A stretch of 64,000 nucleotides of DNA from Entoloma clypeatum (taxonomy: Eukaryota; Basidiomycota; Agaricomycetes; Agaricales; Entolomataceae): assembly GCA_963565915.1 (NCBI GenBank), contig OY751485.1, positions 744,001 to 808,000 of the forward strand, read 5' to 3'. The position numbers and the translations under genes were made by a program. Below are positions 41,449 to 52,903 of the stretch, one piece after another. How positions within the stretch are numbered: the stretch's first letter is position 1; the number at the start of each line of letters is the position of its first letter. The notes under the pieces are model-generated. The model did not search any database, was not told the origin of the DNA, and was given only the letters and a program-made list of their open reading frames with translations.

Positions 41449-42780
41449 ATACATTCATTTTTCGGGTTATACCTGCAGTAACAACAGCGCCAAAGAATCC
41501 AATTCTAACATAAACTAGATAATCATAAGTCATAATAAAAATTGTTCCTATACACTTATAATATAATCATTTGAAAACCTTTCATGTTTTTGCCAAAACA
41601 AAAAACCTGTGAGCCTGAGATTGGAGTCTGACTACAGTAGATGTTTGACTCTATAGTCATACATTATCAGTCCATTCTGACTAGCTAGTCAAACCTGTTG
41701 TCACACAAACATTTCTTTTGTCATACATTATGATTTTCTTTCTTACTGAGGGTGACATGGCACAGCGAGGGCAGTCGGGGTCAATGAGCGGGTGAGGACA
41801 ATGATGGGGAGGCCTTACCTGTGGTCACTGTGGTCATGATGTGCGACGGCAAGAGAAGTGAGTGGTGGTTGAAAGAAAAGAGCAAATTGAAACTCACCTG
41901 ATTTGTCGTGATGTGTGGTCATGACATGGCAGTGAGTATATAGTAGTGAGCCCACCCACGACTCTCAATTCCCCCCATGATCCAGTAGTTTCCCTTATTG
42001 GTGCATTGCATTCAGTGGGACATCAGTTCAATTCTTGTAGGTGGCTTTTTTTATCTTTTTTTAATTATGCATTCCTATGCACTCCAATGGAGTGTGATAG
42101 AGCCCGTTGGAGTCCGATGGACTCCACTCTGAAAAAGCGGAAACTGTGGGTCAGTGCTGGACCCTTGGTCCATCACATTCCACAGAGTCCAGTGGATAGG
42201 AGTCCGACTGACTATGATCGGACTCCATAGGACTGTATAGTCAAAAACCCATTCCTATAGGATTCTTCAATCCCATAGGAGTCCTATTGGAGTCCAGCGA
42301 GTCCAACGGACTCCAATAGGAAACTGTGGGGGAGTGTAAAGAGCTCCCAATGCACCACAAATAGACTGATGTTGTTTGGATATTGTACAGCTTACCAAAT
42401 CCAGCATGTTGAATCTGAGAACTGCCGACAATGAAAGATGATGAAATGCCATCAGTTTAGGTGTCATCCGCAGGCAGGAGATGAGCAAGGGGGGGGGGGG
42501 GGGGCGGAACCCAAATCCAGCAGTGGGGGGTCCTGATCAAGGGGGTGTCAGGATCAGATTTTTGTTGACAATGTTGATTGGTCATCATCCTCAGAACAAT
42601 CAGGTTCATCTTTGTTTATATACTCATGATCACATATTTCTCTGTTCTCTGTTATCTCTCATCTCTGACTGAGGATGTAAGTACTTGATACCATCCTACA
42701 CCCTACCTTACTCATGTACTGTAGTCGGCCTCATTCTGTCTAGATCTCATCCTTCCATCAGGTTATGAGCCCTGTGCACT
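41449..42780. other. Non-coding stretch; possible MITE at 41996-42360
   Basis: AT-rich to 41750, then GTGACATGGCA-type sequence. 41996-42360 has TGGTGCATTG near the left and CAATGCACCA near the right, with many GGAGTCC/GGACTCC palindromic words between them. A run of about 17 G is at 42489-42505. No gene. Confidence 0.45.
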
Positions 42781-45173
42781 GTTGACATTTGGATCGGGAC
42801 TTGGCACTCAGGGATTCTCTTTTACACATCCTTCAACACTTGACTCCATATTTGTTCTCGCACTTGCCTACCTCTGGTACTCCACTGGATTTTGTACCGC
42901 AACCTAATATATGTGCAGTTCAACTGGTCCAAAGCCTTCGGATTCACACACAGTGACTCATTCCTGCACTTGGCCAATGCAGCATCCCAATTTTTTGACC
43001 CCAATTCTGTTCATTGATAGTGATCGCACATTTTGCTAATTTGATGGAGGAAGGTTTACAATCTTGCCATTATCAATGAAGACCTACTTTGCTCCATAGA
43101 CTATGATTTAGCTAGAGCAGACAGGCTATGGGTCTTGGTAAGCCCCTACTTTGTCAATGTGTATGGGTTATCTGATCAGACCTCTTTCCTCTCCCCCCTC
43201 TCATCTATCTCTTCTTTTACCCATATCATATGCCGTACCCTACCATGTGCAATGCCTACTCTCCAACGTGTGCACATGTCTATCTTGTGCATGTGTCCCA
43301 TGTCCTGCCTCCCTACATCATTTGCACACACCCCATGCATGCCTATCCCATACATGCCTATCCCATACATGCCTTCCTCACACCTGCCTACTATGTAAAT
43401 GCCTATCCCATATGTGCCTACACCCTACATGCCTATCTCATACATGCATCGTCATTCAATATCACCTCATGTTGCACATGCCTACCTCGTGCTCTCAACC
43501 TACAACCTACATCACATATACATCTGTTGTATGTCCACATCCCCCTCGTCACTCATCCAAACCCCTTGTTCCTTTCCCCCCATGTATACCCCCCCCCTCT
43601 GCCTTCCCCCTATATCATTTATGTACATGTCCTCCTGTTCATATCCTCCCCTTCTTCTATCCTGTCATGTATTATATTCGCTATTGCTATCCAATACACT
43701 GTTTTCTTATCCCTGCATATCCACTATGGCATCATATTTATCTTTCCTCATACCCTCAGGGTACTGACAGATCCTCCAATTGAGGGTGAGATGGCCGTTC
43801 CCCCAGAAAGGAAAACTCCCACCACAGTGGTAAAAGGGGCCATCAACCCTGTTCCTGTTCCTGATCACCCACGCGGCATCACGGAGCTGAAACATGCACA
43901 GATCATCAACGTTTGCACTCCCCAGGGAGTGGCCAGAATTTTTGTCAGGGCACAGACTCATCTGGATCCTCAATCTGTGCCGTCTGCCTAGGACCCACCA
44001 GCATGACCTCTATCAGTGCAGGGCTGAAAAGACCTGGAATGGACACCCCACCTTTTCCAAATGGGGCGACTCTGGGAGGCATCCAGACCTCCTCGACAAA
44101 GAGGGCTCCATCCTGTCTCGACTGGCAAATCTGGGGAGGATGCTCATCCTCTGGATCTTCACAAATGTTCCGGGTGCGGAGGCAAGTCTCATGGCATGAG
44201 CAAGTGCCCTCGAGCTCAGAAGGAGTAATTCTCTCACCCCATACCATGCCAACATGTGGGAGATGCACTTGCACACAGCGAACCTTGACAGCAAGTATCC
44301 CCAACTTGTGTTTCAAATTAGATACAGTTTTGAAGCTGGCATACCCCATATATTTAATACCTTTTTGCCACCTAATGACAGTTCAGTCACTGTACGTAGC
44401 CAAGCATACAATGAGATGGTCACTAGGGAATTCACATCAGGGCGATACATTGGCCCCTTCTCGCAATCAGAAGTCAAGTCTCCATCATCAGACCCTTTCA
44501 ATCCTCCCCTCTTTCCCTTGTTCCGAACCCAGGCAAATTGGACAAATTCAGGACAGTCCATAATTTCTCCTTTCCCCATCAACCGTTCCCCCAGCAGTCA
44601 ATCAATCACAAGATCGACACAACCCATTTTCTGTGTACATGGGGCACTTTTTGCACCATGGCCAGCATCATATGGAACCTACCAACCGGCTCACAAGCCT
44701 CAATCAGAGATGTTGCCGAAGCTTATCGCACCATTCCAATACACCCAGATCAGTGGCCAGGCCTTGTTGTGCACTTGCAGGACAGGGACTCTTTTGCAAT
44801 CAACACAAACAATAACTTTGGCCTCACCTCAGCTGGGGGCATTTACGGGAGATTAGTGACGCCTTGTGCGATATTTTCCGACATAATAGAATCGGCCCCA
44901 TATCAAAATGGGTCGATGATCATATTTTCTTTTGTGTACAAGCACAGCACATTGCGACTTACAATACTCAATGTCAAATGTGGCACCATCAAATTGAGTC
45001 CAACGGGGGAAGAATCCAGCAATGCAGTCGCCTCTGGTACCAGGGTGAAGTGATGCCTGACGGTGCAGTCACCGAGTTTGCCAAGAATCACTCCGTTCCA
45101 ATCAGGGTTCAACCACGCAGAAGATCGGTTGACAACAATGCGGTCTGGTACTCCTACAGAGACGGGGACATTG
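42780..45173 (+). pseudogene. DIRS-like retroelement: zinc knuckle and reverse transcriptase
   Basis: Degenerate on the + strand. Block 1 near 43060-43135 (NLAIINEDLLCSIDYDLAR type). Block 2 is a tandem of CATGCCTATCCCATA (43260-43450). Block 3 near 43940-44225 is Cys-rich and ends with the knuckle CSGCGGKSHGMSKC. Block 4 near 44420 is REFTSGRYIGPF. Block 5 is an RT (44535-45170): FRTVHNFSFP, RDVAEAYRTIPI, FGLTSAGGIYGRL and, after a frameshift, the active-site segment ISKWVDDHIFF. These RT motifs resemble the RTs of DIRS-type elements in Agaricomycetes. No tyrosine recombinase is seen; the 3' part is cut off by a gypsy B LTR. Confidence 0.65.
43260..43450. repeat. Tandem ~16-bp repeat CATGCCTATCCCATA
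   Basis: About ten imperfect units. The reverse complement array is at 24240-24430 in the other DIRS-like fragment, so the repeat belongs to the element. Confidence 0.75.
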
Positions 45174-45500
45174 TTATGATCGTATTTTCACTTTTCACTT
45201 TATCTTATCTTATTTCGATCTTATCTTATCTACATTGTATCATACATGAGGACATCTTATCATTATCACGCAGCAGGATGCGAAGGATCCGGAGTCGCGC
45301 AGCATGACACTGCCTCAACACAGCTTCATGGTATTTACACATATAAGTAGGGTACTTTCACTTGTATTCAATAGCTTGTTCTCTTGAGATTCCCGCTGGG
45401 TCTCCTGGCAATACAGCCTCTTCTTCATCTTTCCACATTCCTCACTCTAAGTTCCTAAGTTTGGGCTCACAACATCGTTTGACTTAGCATCGCCTCAGCA
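45174..45500 (+). repeat. 5' LTR of truncated gypsy B
   Basis: 327 bp, TGTTATGATCGTATTTTCAC to CGCCTCAGCA. About 45 bp longer than the LTRs at 10659 and 16509 because of an extra segment near 45285-45330. Confidence 0.9.
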
Positions 45501-45512
45501 GAAGAACAAGCT
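45341..45512 (+). promoter_or_regulatory. Gypsy B TATA box, predicted RNA start and self-primer site (+ copy)
   Basis: ATATAAG at 45341-45347; AGCTTGTTCT at 45373-45382; complement AGAACAAGCT at 45503-45512, two bases inside the LTR. Confidence 0.65.
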
Positions 45513-46105
45513 CTCATCACCGCCTGCCCAAACATCAACAATCCTTTCCAAGTTTCTGTCAAGTGCTTTCGCTTTTTGAAACCCATCCATTTCAACATCG
45601 CCATTTTGTGCTTTTTTGCCAAAAGTACATATCTATACGAGGACCCTAGCGTTAAGGGGGACCTCCTGGACTTCAGGGATAAGAAGAGAAATGCTCGGTG
45701 CACCCACTATAACTAGTGTTGCTGTTCAAGACACATAGGGAAACATTGAGCCCGTCCCGTGTCGAGGTGACCAAAGGCCGACACATCTAACCTTTGGGGA
45801 AGTTGCTGGCATGTGTGACAGTTTGGAAGAGAAGACCGTACACGTCTAGTTTGCAACAGGTGTTCCAATCCCCGACTCCTCGACATCTCAATTTGACCAG
45901 TCCAGCGCGTGTAGGGGTGTTGACCGTGTGGACTTCATCTTTCCCAGATCTTCCTCCATTTGGGCATCCCAACTGCCTGGGTAGACAGATCGTTCTTTGG
46001 GTTTTCCTTTCAGATTTTTTTTGCCTAAGCGTCAGAACAGGGTTGCGTGCCTGACGTAAGGTACTATTGTTCAAACCAAAACACTCCCCCCGTCAGAACA
46101 CCATC

Positions 46106-46956
46106 ATGGACAACCAAGACTTTCAGGACGAAGCCCCCAAACTCCCCGAACATCACGCTCCCCCCATTGCACCACCTCCTCCTCCTCCTCACCGACCAGG
46201 CCAAAGAATTGAAATAGCCGCAGATCCTGGCAAATACAATGGATCCCGACCCCTGTTTTTGGGATGGTGGGCAAAAATGCTTATGTGGATCTGAGTAAAT
46301 CAAGATTTGTTACGTGGGGATGACAAAATCTGTATCGCCGTCTGGTCCCGATTAGATGGACCAATTGCAGGAACGTATGGGGAGACATGACTCACCCAAT
46401 GCATGGAATCAAATGATTGGCCAACATATTGAAACTTGGTATATAAAATTGCCACAAGGTTTGCCCTACCACCGAAGTGGAATGGGCCAGAGCAAAGATC
46501 GAGGGGTTCAAACAGAATCAGATGAAGACAGATGACTGGATCACACAGTTTGGAACACTGGCAATCAAAGGGAAAATTGAGGATCATCATGGGATTTCCT
46601 CATTAGAGAGAAATGCCTGGGACTCAATTGTACAACAATTGTTTCAGCAAGGAAGGCGGCAGGACACCATGCAGGAAACTGTCGAAGAAATCTCAGCCAT
46701 CGGAAGGGCTGAAGAAAATTATGCCATGAGGCAAGGAATGAGGCAGGGACCTCAAAGACAAGGGAACCAATGGGGAAATCACCCCCAGAATCAGCAAGCA
46801 CTGCGGCCGCAAGGCCAGAATAATTTCGGAAGGCCCTTTGGGCAACAACAGAATGGGGGGTACCGCCCCCAGCAAAATGGTCAGCAGCAACAACGACGGG
46901 ATCCAAATGCAATGAACATCGACAGGAACCTTCCCCATCCAGGTCTACAATGTTGA
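46106..46956 (+). pseudogene. Gypsy B gag (truncated copy)
   Basis: ATG at 46106 (MDNQDFQDEAPKLPEHH), stop at codon 63, frameshifts, then an open frame 46477-46956 (MEWARAKIEGFKQNQ) with Gln-rich tail. The zinc knuckle is deleted: the frame runs from DPNAMNIDRN directly into protease sequence. Confidence 0.82.
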
Positions 46957-47842
46957 TGGCATGCTTAACCAAGGAGGTTGGATCACGCATGAAGCAGTCA
47001 TGGCCATGCGGTATAAAGGACACATGGAAATAGCAGTGTTTGAAGCATGCAACCTAGGAAAAGCTAAAATTATTGTTGGACACACTTGGCTGAAACACCA
47101 TAATCCAGAGATCGATTGGGAAAAAGCGGAAATTAAACTATCAAGATGTCCAGAAGAATGCGGCATGCGTCGAACACGTTATTTAAATAAAACTGCAAGA
47201 ACCAGATGGGGTGGAAGAATTGAAGAGGTAGTAGAAAGAAATGAAGAAGAAGTGGAAGAAGAGGTAATCCACATGCTCAGGGCAGCTAAGGGAGAACCCT
47301 CAGATGAAATACTGGCGGAACAGGCTGTCCCCCAAAAATATCACAAATATCTATCAGTCTTTGAAAAGAACCCATCGGAGAGGTTACCAGTCAGGAAACC
47401 ATGGGATCACGCTATAGACATAAAACCGGATTTTGTACCAAAGAAGGCCAAAGTCTACCCCCTGTCACCAGATGAAAGGAAAGAAGTATCCGAATTTGTG
47501 GGCAATCAATTATGCACAGGATATATTCAACCTACCAAGTCACCACAAACTTTGCCAGTATTCTTTATACCCAAAAAGAAGGAAAAAAAATGAATGGTGC
47601 AGGATTACCGACATATTAACAGCTGGACTGTTCGCAATAATTATCCACTCCCATTGATTCCGGAGTTGATCTATAAGTTAAAAGGGAAAAAGAGGTTCAC
47701 CAAGATGGATCTCAGATGGGGATACAACAATGTGCACATCAAGGAGGGAGACTAGTGGAAAGCGGCATTTACAACCCCTGATGGAGCCTTTGAACTGACA
47801 GGCATGTTTTTTGGATTGAATAATTCCCTGAGCACGTATGCG
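46940..47842 (+). pseudogene. Gypsy B protease C-terminus and RT start (truncated copy)
   Basis: Begins within the protease (VYNVDGMLNQGGWITHEAV), after the active-site DSG, which is deleted. The acidic linker follows, then RT up to [11 protein letters not shown] and FGLNN near 47820. Stops in front of [10 protein letters not shown] (47590) and in GD-W-KAAF (47753). Confidence 0.85.
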
Positions 47843-49669
47843 TGGCACAACAGTCATGACACATCATGAACAGGGAGTTCAGTCTCCCATCATTGAAAGC
47901 CCTGGGGGTAGATACACCATGACATGCCGGGGAACTTACCACTCACCATCTTCAAGCAGGAAACAACTTGGTTGAGGACTGCTTCATCTACATAAATGTA
48001 TGTGAGTGGGCTTTTTGGATACATCAAAAATGCGCACAAGCATCGGAAATGGACTCCTGACCTGGACTTGACACGGTTCTTGGACAGTTTGGCACGAAAC
48101 ACCTCCAAGATGCGCTGATAGTGTGTGGGGGTAGGCATCAGACATTGGGGCAGGGATACTGGGCACATACAGCAGCTATGTCAACACCCAAATGAGATTG
48201 ACATGCCAAAGCTCACCGTTTTCGAGCAAGCCAGTTGGAGGTGCCGATTTTTGGCAGGGGGCAGGCAGGCATCAGCAAACCCTGGGTGGGCTATGCAGCC
48301 CTGTGCAGGTATATGCAGATTCTTGCAGGGCTGAAGTTCCAAAGACAAGGTATATGCTACATGCAGCTCTGCAAAAGCTCTGTGCAGCTTCACTACCATC
48401 TTTTGCAGCTCTTTACACTTTCACTCCATTCTTTCAGGCCTCCATAGATTCTGTACACCTTCATAGGCCTCCAAACTCTGTTACAACTTACAATTATAGA
48501 GCATTCCATTTTATCAACAATAATGTCTCTGAAAAATAACAATGTATATTTTTCCATGCTATTACAACAGACAATGCAACAATATTATGATACAACGTAT
48601 CTCTCCCTTGCCTGGCCATCGTACCTCTCATCCCTCACACTCCCTGCCTACACCGCGCACATGCTGGCATGCCCCCATGTCCCCCTACCTGTGCGTCCCC
48701 TGGGCAGCGACTTCAACCCACGCGTCGTACCTCTCGTGCCTCACACCCCTTTCCCGGATGTGGTCCCTTGTACCTTGCATCTTCCTGAGGGGCATTTTGT
48801 CCTTGTGTCTGCACAGTGTCCACCACTCCACCTTGCGCTGTTGTGTTCATGTGTGGTCGTCTCTTGCGCGTGGCCCACCATTCTTGCGTATTTTGTCAGT
48901 GGTCTGGGGTGACGTGAATGGCGGGGTGCTTACTTGCATCTGCTGGTGCGTGTCTTGCCCCTCTGTGTGTCCCGCCCCTCTCGCATCAGCTGGTGTGTGG
49001 CGCGCTGTTTCTCACATGTCCCGTCCCATTTGCCATGTGTCCCGCCGCTCTTGTGTGTTTCATCAGTGGTCTGACGGGGCATGAATGGGAGGGGTGCTTA
49101 CCTATACAGGGACACCGTGGCCCTTGTGTGAATGGGGGAGCAGAAGGACGGAGGAGGGAGAGGAAGGTGGTGGGGGAAGGCAAGAAGTACATGATGATGG
49201 GACTTCGGATATTGTTCAACTGTCAACCGTTGCCGAGGTCGGCAAGTTCCGATGTTTCATCATCCTGGGCCCAGAACATGCTGAGCACGCCAAGCCTCTA
49301 TGATGGTCAAATTGTACAAAAAATAAATGGTCACCCAGAAATGTCATGTCACGAGGTTTTCCAATGGGCGCATGGTTTTCGAGTGCCCACACGGTTTTCA
49401 CTGACTTGTGTCACCCTTATTGTGCCGCACATTGAATGTTGCTGCCACCCCCATAGTATTTTGACCCTCCCCCCAGTTGAACACAGTAATTAACTCCCAG
49501 AAATTGTCGCAATGGCTATTCAATGTCACGGTAAGTTATGTATACAAATCTGCCTGAAATGATATAGATTGAGGTAAGCAATGCTATATAGCTATGATCA
49601 TAACAAAGTGAAGTATGTAATGACGGCCTCAACCACTGCATCAAGAATGGATTCAGCAATTGTGTTCTC
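47843..49669. other. Long stretch without a recognised gene
   Basis: About 1.8 kb. Several open frames of 90-190 codons (for example 48542-49084, 48918-49493) have repetitive Cys/Pro/Val composition and overlap each other; none shows a motif. TGTGTCCCGCCCCTC-like words recur at 48960-49070. I see no element ends. Confidence 0.5.
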
Positions 49670-50603
49670 TCAAAGCTGCTCTGCCATTGCCATCTTACAA
49701 AGAGATGTCATGTGCATCAGTTCAGGACAGTCCAGATACTTCGTGACACAATCAGCAATCTCATCAAGCGGCAATGGATCTGTGGGATGCAAGAGTCTGA
49801 TAATCATCTTTGCCTCCCAGAATGCCTTCCATATAGTCCCACATGCCTTGTGATTATGGCAAACCCAATCAACAGCAAATTTCGGCCATGGTCGGATGAA
49901 GGCCAGTGACCGACATTCACATTCTATAACACGCCTTGCGTTCGCGATGATTCGGTAAATGGGGAAGCCTATCTGACTGCATTCCTCATCGCTGAGGGTT
50001 ACCCATATGAAGTCCACAAAAATCAATATCCTCAATGCTGGTTTAACCCACTGGAAAATCGAGTACATCCTTGCAAGTTCAAGACGTCGCGGTGTTCTGA
50101 TTGATGGCAACTGCTGGATGTGGTGAATAGCAAATGTCACGCCTTCGTCAATTTGCCACCTCTGACACAGTTTAAGGAGGTCGACATAGACTACTTCAGG
50201 TTGAGGGGGTGGTTTCCAGTCACTGTGTGGATGATAAGCAATCATTCATGTCCATGATTAGCCCCAGTACTCACATTCAATAGATCCAAAGCAGAAAATT
50301 GTCAAATTCATCGCTCCTCACCTGTTTGAGGACAAGTGGATTTTCCAGGCTTCCCTCCATAGCAATTCCTTCGGAGGTAGCTGGGGTTGATTGAGGAGGA
50401 ATGCTGAAGATGTCGTTGAAGACAGGAGACAGCCTTTCAAGGATACTGAGGTGGATACGATAGAGATATCTCTTGATCTAGAAAAAGTAAGTAAAACTGT
50501 TCCATAGTTGTATGACACCTAGACTAACCTGGAAAATCACGGAACCATCTTGGTGCCAGTACTTTGGGTGAGGTTGTGGAGAATTGTTTTTGTCAGAGGC
50601 CAT
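49670..50603 (-). pseudogene. BTB/POZ-domain protein, three exons with one in-frame stop
   Basis: On the - strand: exon 1 50603-50529 (MASDKNNSPQPHPKYW), intron 50528-50478 (51 nt), exon 2 50477-50275 with the BTB core (YRIHLSILERLSPVFNDIF and DEFDNFLLWIY), intron 50274-50223 (52 nt), exon 3 50222-49670 with the helical C-terminal part usual for Agaricomycete BTB proteins (VDLLKLCQRWQIDEG, RRLELARMYSIFQW). Both introns have GT-AG ends. A TGA lies just before the second splice donor, after LLWIY, so the gene is probably inactive, or the exon end differs. BTB domains mediate protein-protein contact. It is divergent to the integrase-core gene about 50-100 bp away. Confidence 0.72.
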
Positions 50604-50649
50604 ACTAGTTCAAAGGGTGCCAGCAAAGTGTTAGATAGGAGTCACCACA

Positions 50650-51374
50650 CCTCAGTTCAAGTTCCGTCAATCCGAACTTGAACTCTTTACACGCTATTTG
50701 CCAACTGGTACAAGAATGCCCATCCCACCTCTTCCAACTGATGAAATATGGTCACCAAATGTCCATCTTGCACATCAAATCGTGCACGACATATTCTGTT
50801 CTGCCTCTGATGTTCTTTCTGAAGAAGCTGACACTATCAGGTTAAAGCTTCACGTCAAGAGACTTGCTTTGGATGTCGTTCCAATTCTTCTTGAGCTTGA
50901 AGAAGCTGCTCAACAAAGCCCTCGACTTCTGAACTGGGTTCATACTTGTACCAAGCATGTCGGTACACTTGTTGCACGTTTGAATCAGGCATGCGAGGCT
51001 CTGGTATCTCGGTGCGTGGCATTTCCTTCTAGTTCATAATTCCTTATAAAGAACTTGCCATAGGGAGAAATCGAATATTGGTGTTATTGAACCAATTACA
51101 TGTGTCCGCACTAGCCAGCGTGGTCGTCCACAAAAAGTTATCGATCCAGATTTTCTACAAGAAGCAATGTCTGCCCAGCGACGAATTTCATTGACAAAGC
51201 TTGCTGATATGATGGGAATTCATCGCCACACTCTCCGTTATTATATGCACCTATATGGTATCTCAAGCAAATTCTCAGCCCTTTCCAATCATGATCTTGA
51301 TTTGCTTGTCAAGACTTTCCATGCTACAAAGCCTGACTCTGGCATGCAATACTTGATTGGCTTTTTGAGGCGAC
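50650..51374 (+). pseudogene. Integrase-core (DDE) gene, 5' half, split by gypsy A
   Basis: Coding is visible from about 50660 (FKFRQSELELFTRYLPTG), with an ATG at 50716 and possibly an upstream exon. Exon to 51011, intron 51012-51063 (GTGCGT...TAG, 52 nt), exon 51064-51374 (RGRPQKVIDPDFLQEAMS, a helix-turn-helix-like ADMMGIHRHTLRYYMH, SGMQYLIGFLRR). It belongs to the large family of Agaricomycete proteins with a retroviral-type integrase core, thought to derive from transposons. The frame is broken at 51374 by a gypsy A LTR; reading continues after 62718. Confidence 0.78.
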
Positions 51375-51807
51375 TGTAAGGGCAACCACTTTCACTTTTC
51401 ACTTTTCCTTTACTTTCTTCCTTTCCTTTCTATTCCACCATCTCCAATGTCCTCCGATCGTATCCGCTGTCTCCGACATCTTATCCACCTCTCCGCATCC
51501 GATGACTCCGCCCCCATCCACTACTCTGCATGTTGGATTGCAGGTACTATCATTCATCTTGTTTCCATTCATCCTTCATTGCTACTCCAGATCATTGCTC
51601 ATCATTCATGTGTCTCGTTTTATCTCTTATTTCATATCTCATTTTACTATTTATCTTGCTAGCTTGCAGGGGAATCCTTAGAACTTTCTCTTCGGATCTC
51701 CCTTGCAAGGTGTGTGTTGTATTACTTATCAGACTGCTCAATCTAAACTTCGGATCTCCCTTGCAAGTATCTGAGTTTGAGTCTTGGATTGTAAGGTCGC
51801 CCTTACA
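51375..51807 (+). repeat. 5' LTR of gypsy A (+ copy)
   Basis: 433 bp, TGTAAGGGCAACC to GTCGCCCTTACA. Confidence 0.95.
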
Positions 51808-51819
51808 GTAGAAAGTTCT
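51648..51819 (+). promoter_or_regulatory. Gypsy A TATA box, predicted RNA start and self-primer site (+ copy)
   Basis: TATTTAT at 51648-51654; AGAACTTTCT at 51680-51689, 32 bases on; its complement AGAAAGTTCT at 51810-51819, two bases inside the LTR. Matches the Tf1/sushi self-priming layout. The start site is inferred. Confidence 0.7.
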
Positions 51820-51839
51820 CTTCTAATTGGACCAGGTCC

Positions 51840-52516
51840 GATTGCATCGTTGTCACGATTCCGTGCTTTGGAGCAGCTTTGTCCGCATCTGACTCTGATA
51901 CATCTCACACCCCTTCCAGTTCTTCTAATTACCTCTCCGTAACTGGTGATTCTACTCCGCACATAGTAATGGACGACCCCAATCGCCTTGAACAGCGCGA
52001 GCACGGGTTCCAGGAACAACGTCAAACTCTTGCTGATATCTCGACTCAACTTGACCAACTCCTCCTCACCTTCAACGCAATTCCTGCCCCAGCTCCGCCA
52101 CCTATCCCACCTGCTCCCGCACCCGCTATTATACCCGCTCTGCTCGCTCCGGCCAATCTGGGCATCGAGCAAAACCTGCCAATCCGTCGGACTTCGATGG
52201 ATCATGCGCAAATGGCTGGACCTTTCTAAACTCCTGTGAATTGTTTATGGGGCTGGCTCTGGAACAGTTCGCAGACGACCACGCTAAAATTTATTGGGCC
52301 TTATCTTTCATGAAGAGTGGACGCGCAGCACGCTTTGCGGATCGCATTATCCGACAGGAGCGGAGAACCGGTGCTCCGCCTTATCGGACTTGGGTGGACT
52401 TCCGTGCAGTCTTTACAGCAGAGTTCACTCTGAAGAATGAGGAACAGGATGCGAGACTGATCCTCGAAGGAGAATCCTATTATCAAGGTCAACGGGATGT
52501 CAAGACCTATATTGAC
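51840..52516 (+). pseudogene. Gypsy A gag, 5' part (before copia)
   Basis: The start codon ATG of the - strand copy is ACG here (near 51857), leaving no good ATG. The N-terminus (SDTSHTPSSSSNYLSV) is followed by a Pro/Ala-rich region, a frameshift near 52160, and a capsid-like region FMGLALEQFADDHAKIYW from 52241 to the copia junction at RDVKTYID. It continues at 58299. Confidence 0.85.
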
Positions 52517-52826
52517 TGTTGAAGTTCCACCTGGGCGCTAGCCGCAAGTGTACTGAAGCAACCGGCTACAGTGGAAGTACTCTACGATACCGTTCTGACC
52601 ACTTACATAGGTTGGAGAGGGTGAGGCTGGTGAGAGCGGTTGAGGCTGGTAAGAGCGATGGAGGCGGTTAAGAGTCAAGAGACAACTTGTTGATATTGAC
52701 AGTTTCCTGGTCTTATATACCGTACTACTGTTTGTACCAACCAAACAAGTATGTAATGAAGATATGTAAAGGTCACGTGATGTAATCTAATCTAATCTAA
52801 TCTACGTGATGGGAAAAGTTTCAACA
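52517..52826 (-). repeat. 3' LTR of copia copy 2
   Basis: 310 bp, TGTTGAAG to TTTCAACA. Contains ATCTAATCTAATCTAATCT tandem units flanked by ACGTGATG on both sides near 52776-52812. Confidence 0.96.
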
Positions 52827-52903
52827 CCCCCCCATATTTAGTACATACTTCTAAATACATTTTACTTTTTCCCACATATATATATATAGGTACTCTGTTT
52901 CGC

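Larger units (their letters stand above)
45174..47842 (+). mobile_element. Gypsy B, truncated + strand copy
   Basis: 5' LTR (45174-45500), leader, gag and the start of pol, ending inside RT at about 47842 where unrelated sequence begins. Internal deletion joins the gag tail to the protease. It interrupts the DIRS-like RT at 45173. Confidence 0.85.

Noticed and set aside
42489..42505. Run of about 17 G as a possible structural signal
   Set aside because: Single homopolymer with no partner; may be slippage or sequencing error.
43151..43991. Long + strand frames of 210-253 codons
   Set aside because: Created by the tandem CATGCCTATCCCATA array; composition is repetitive and frames overlap each other.
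48542..49493. Overlapping 180- and 191-codon frames
   Set aside because: No motif, biased composition, mutual overlap; likely chance frames in GC-rich DNA.
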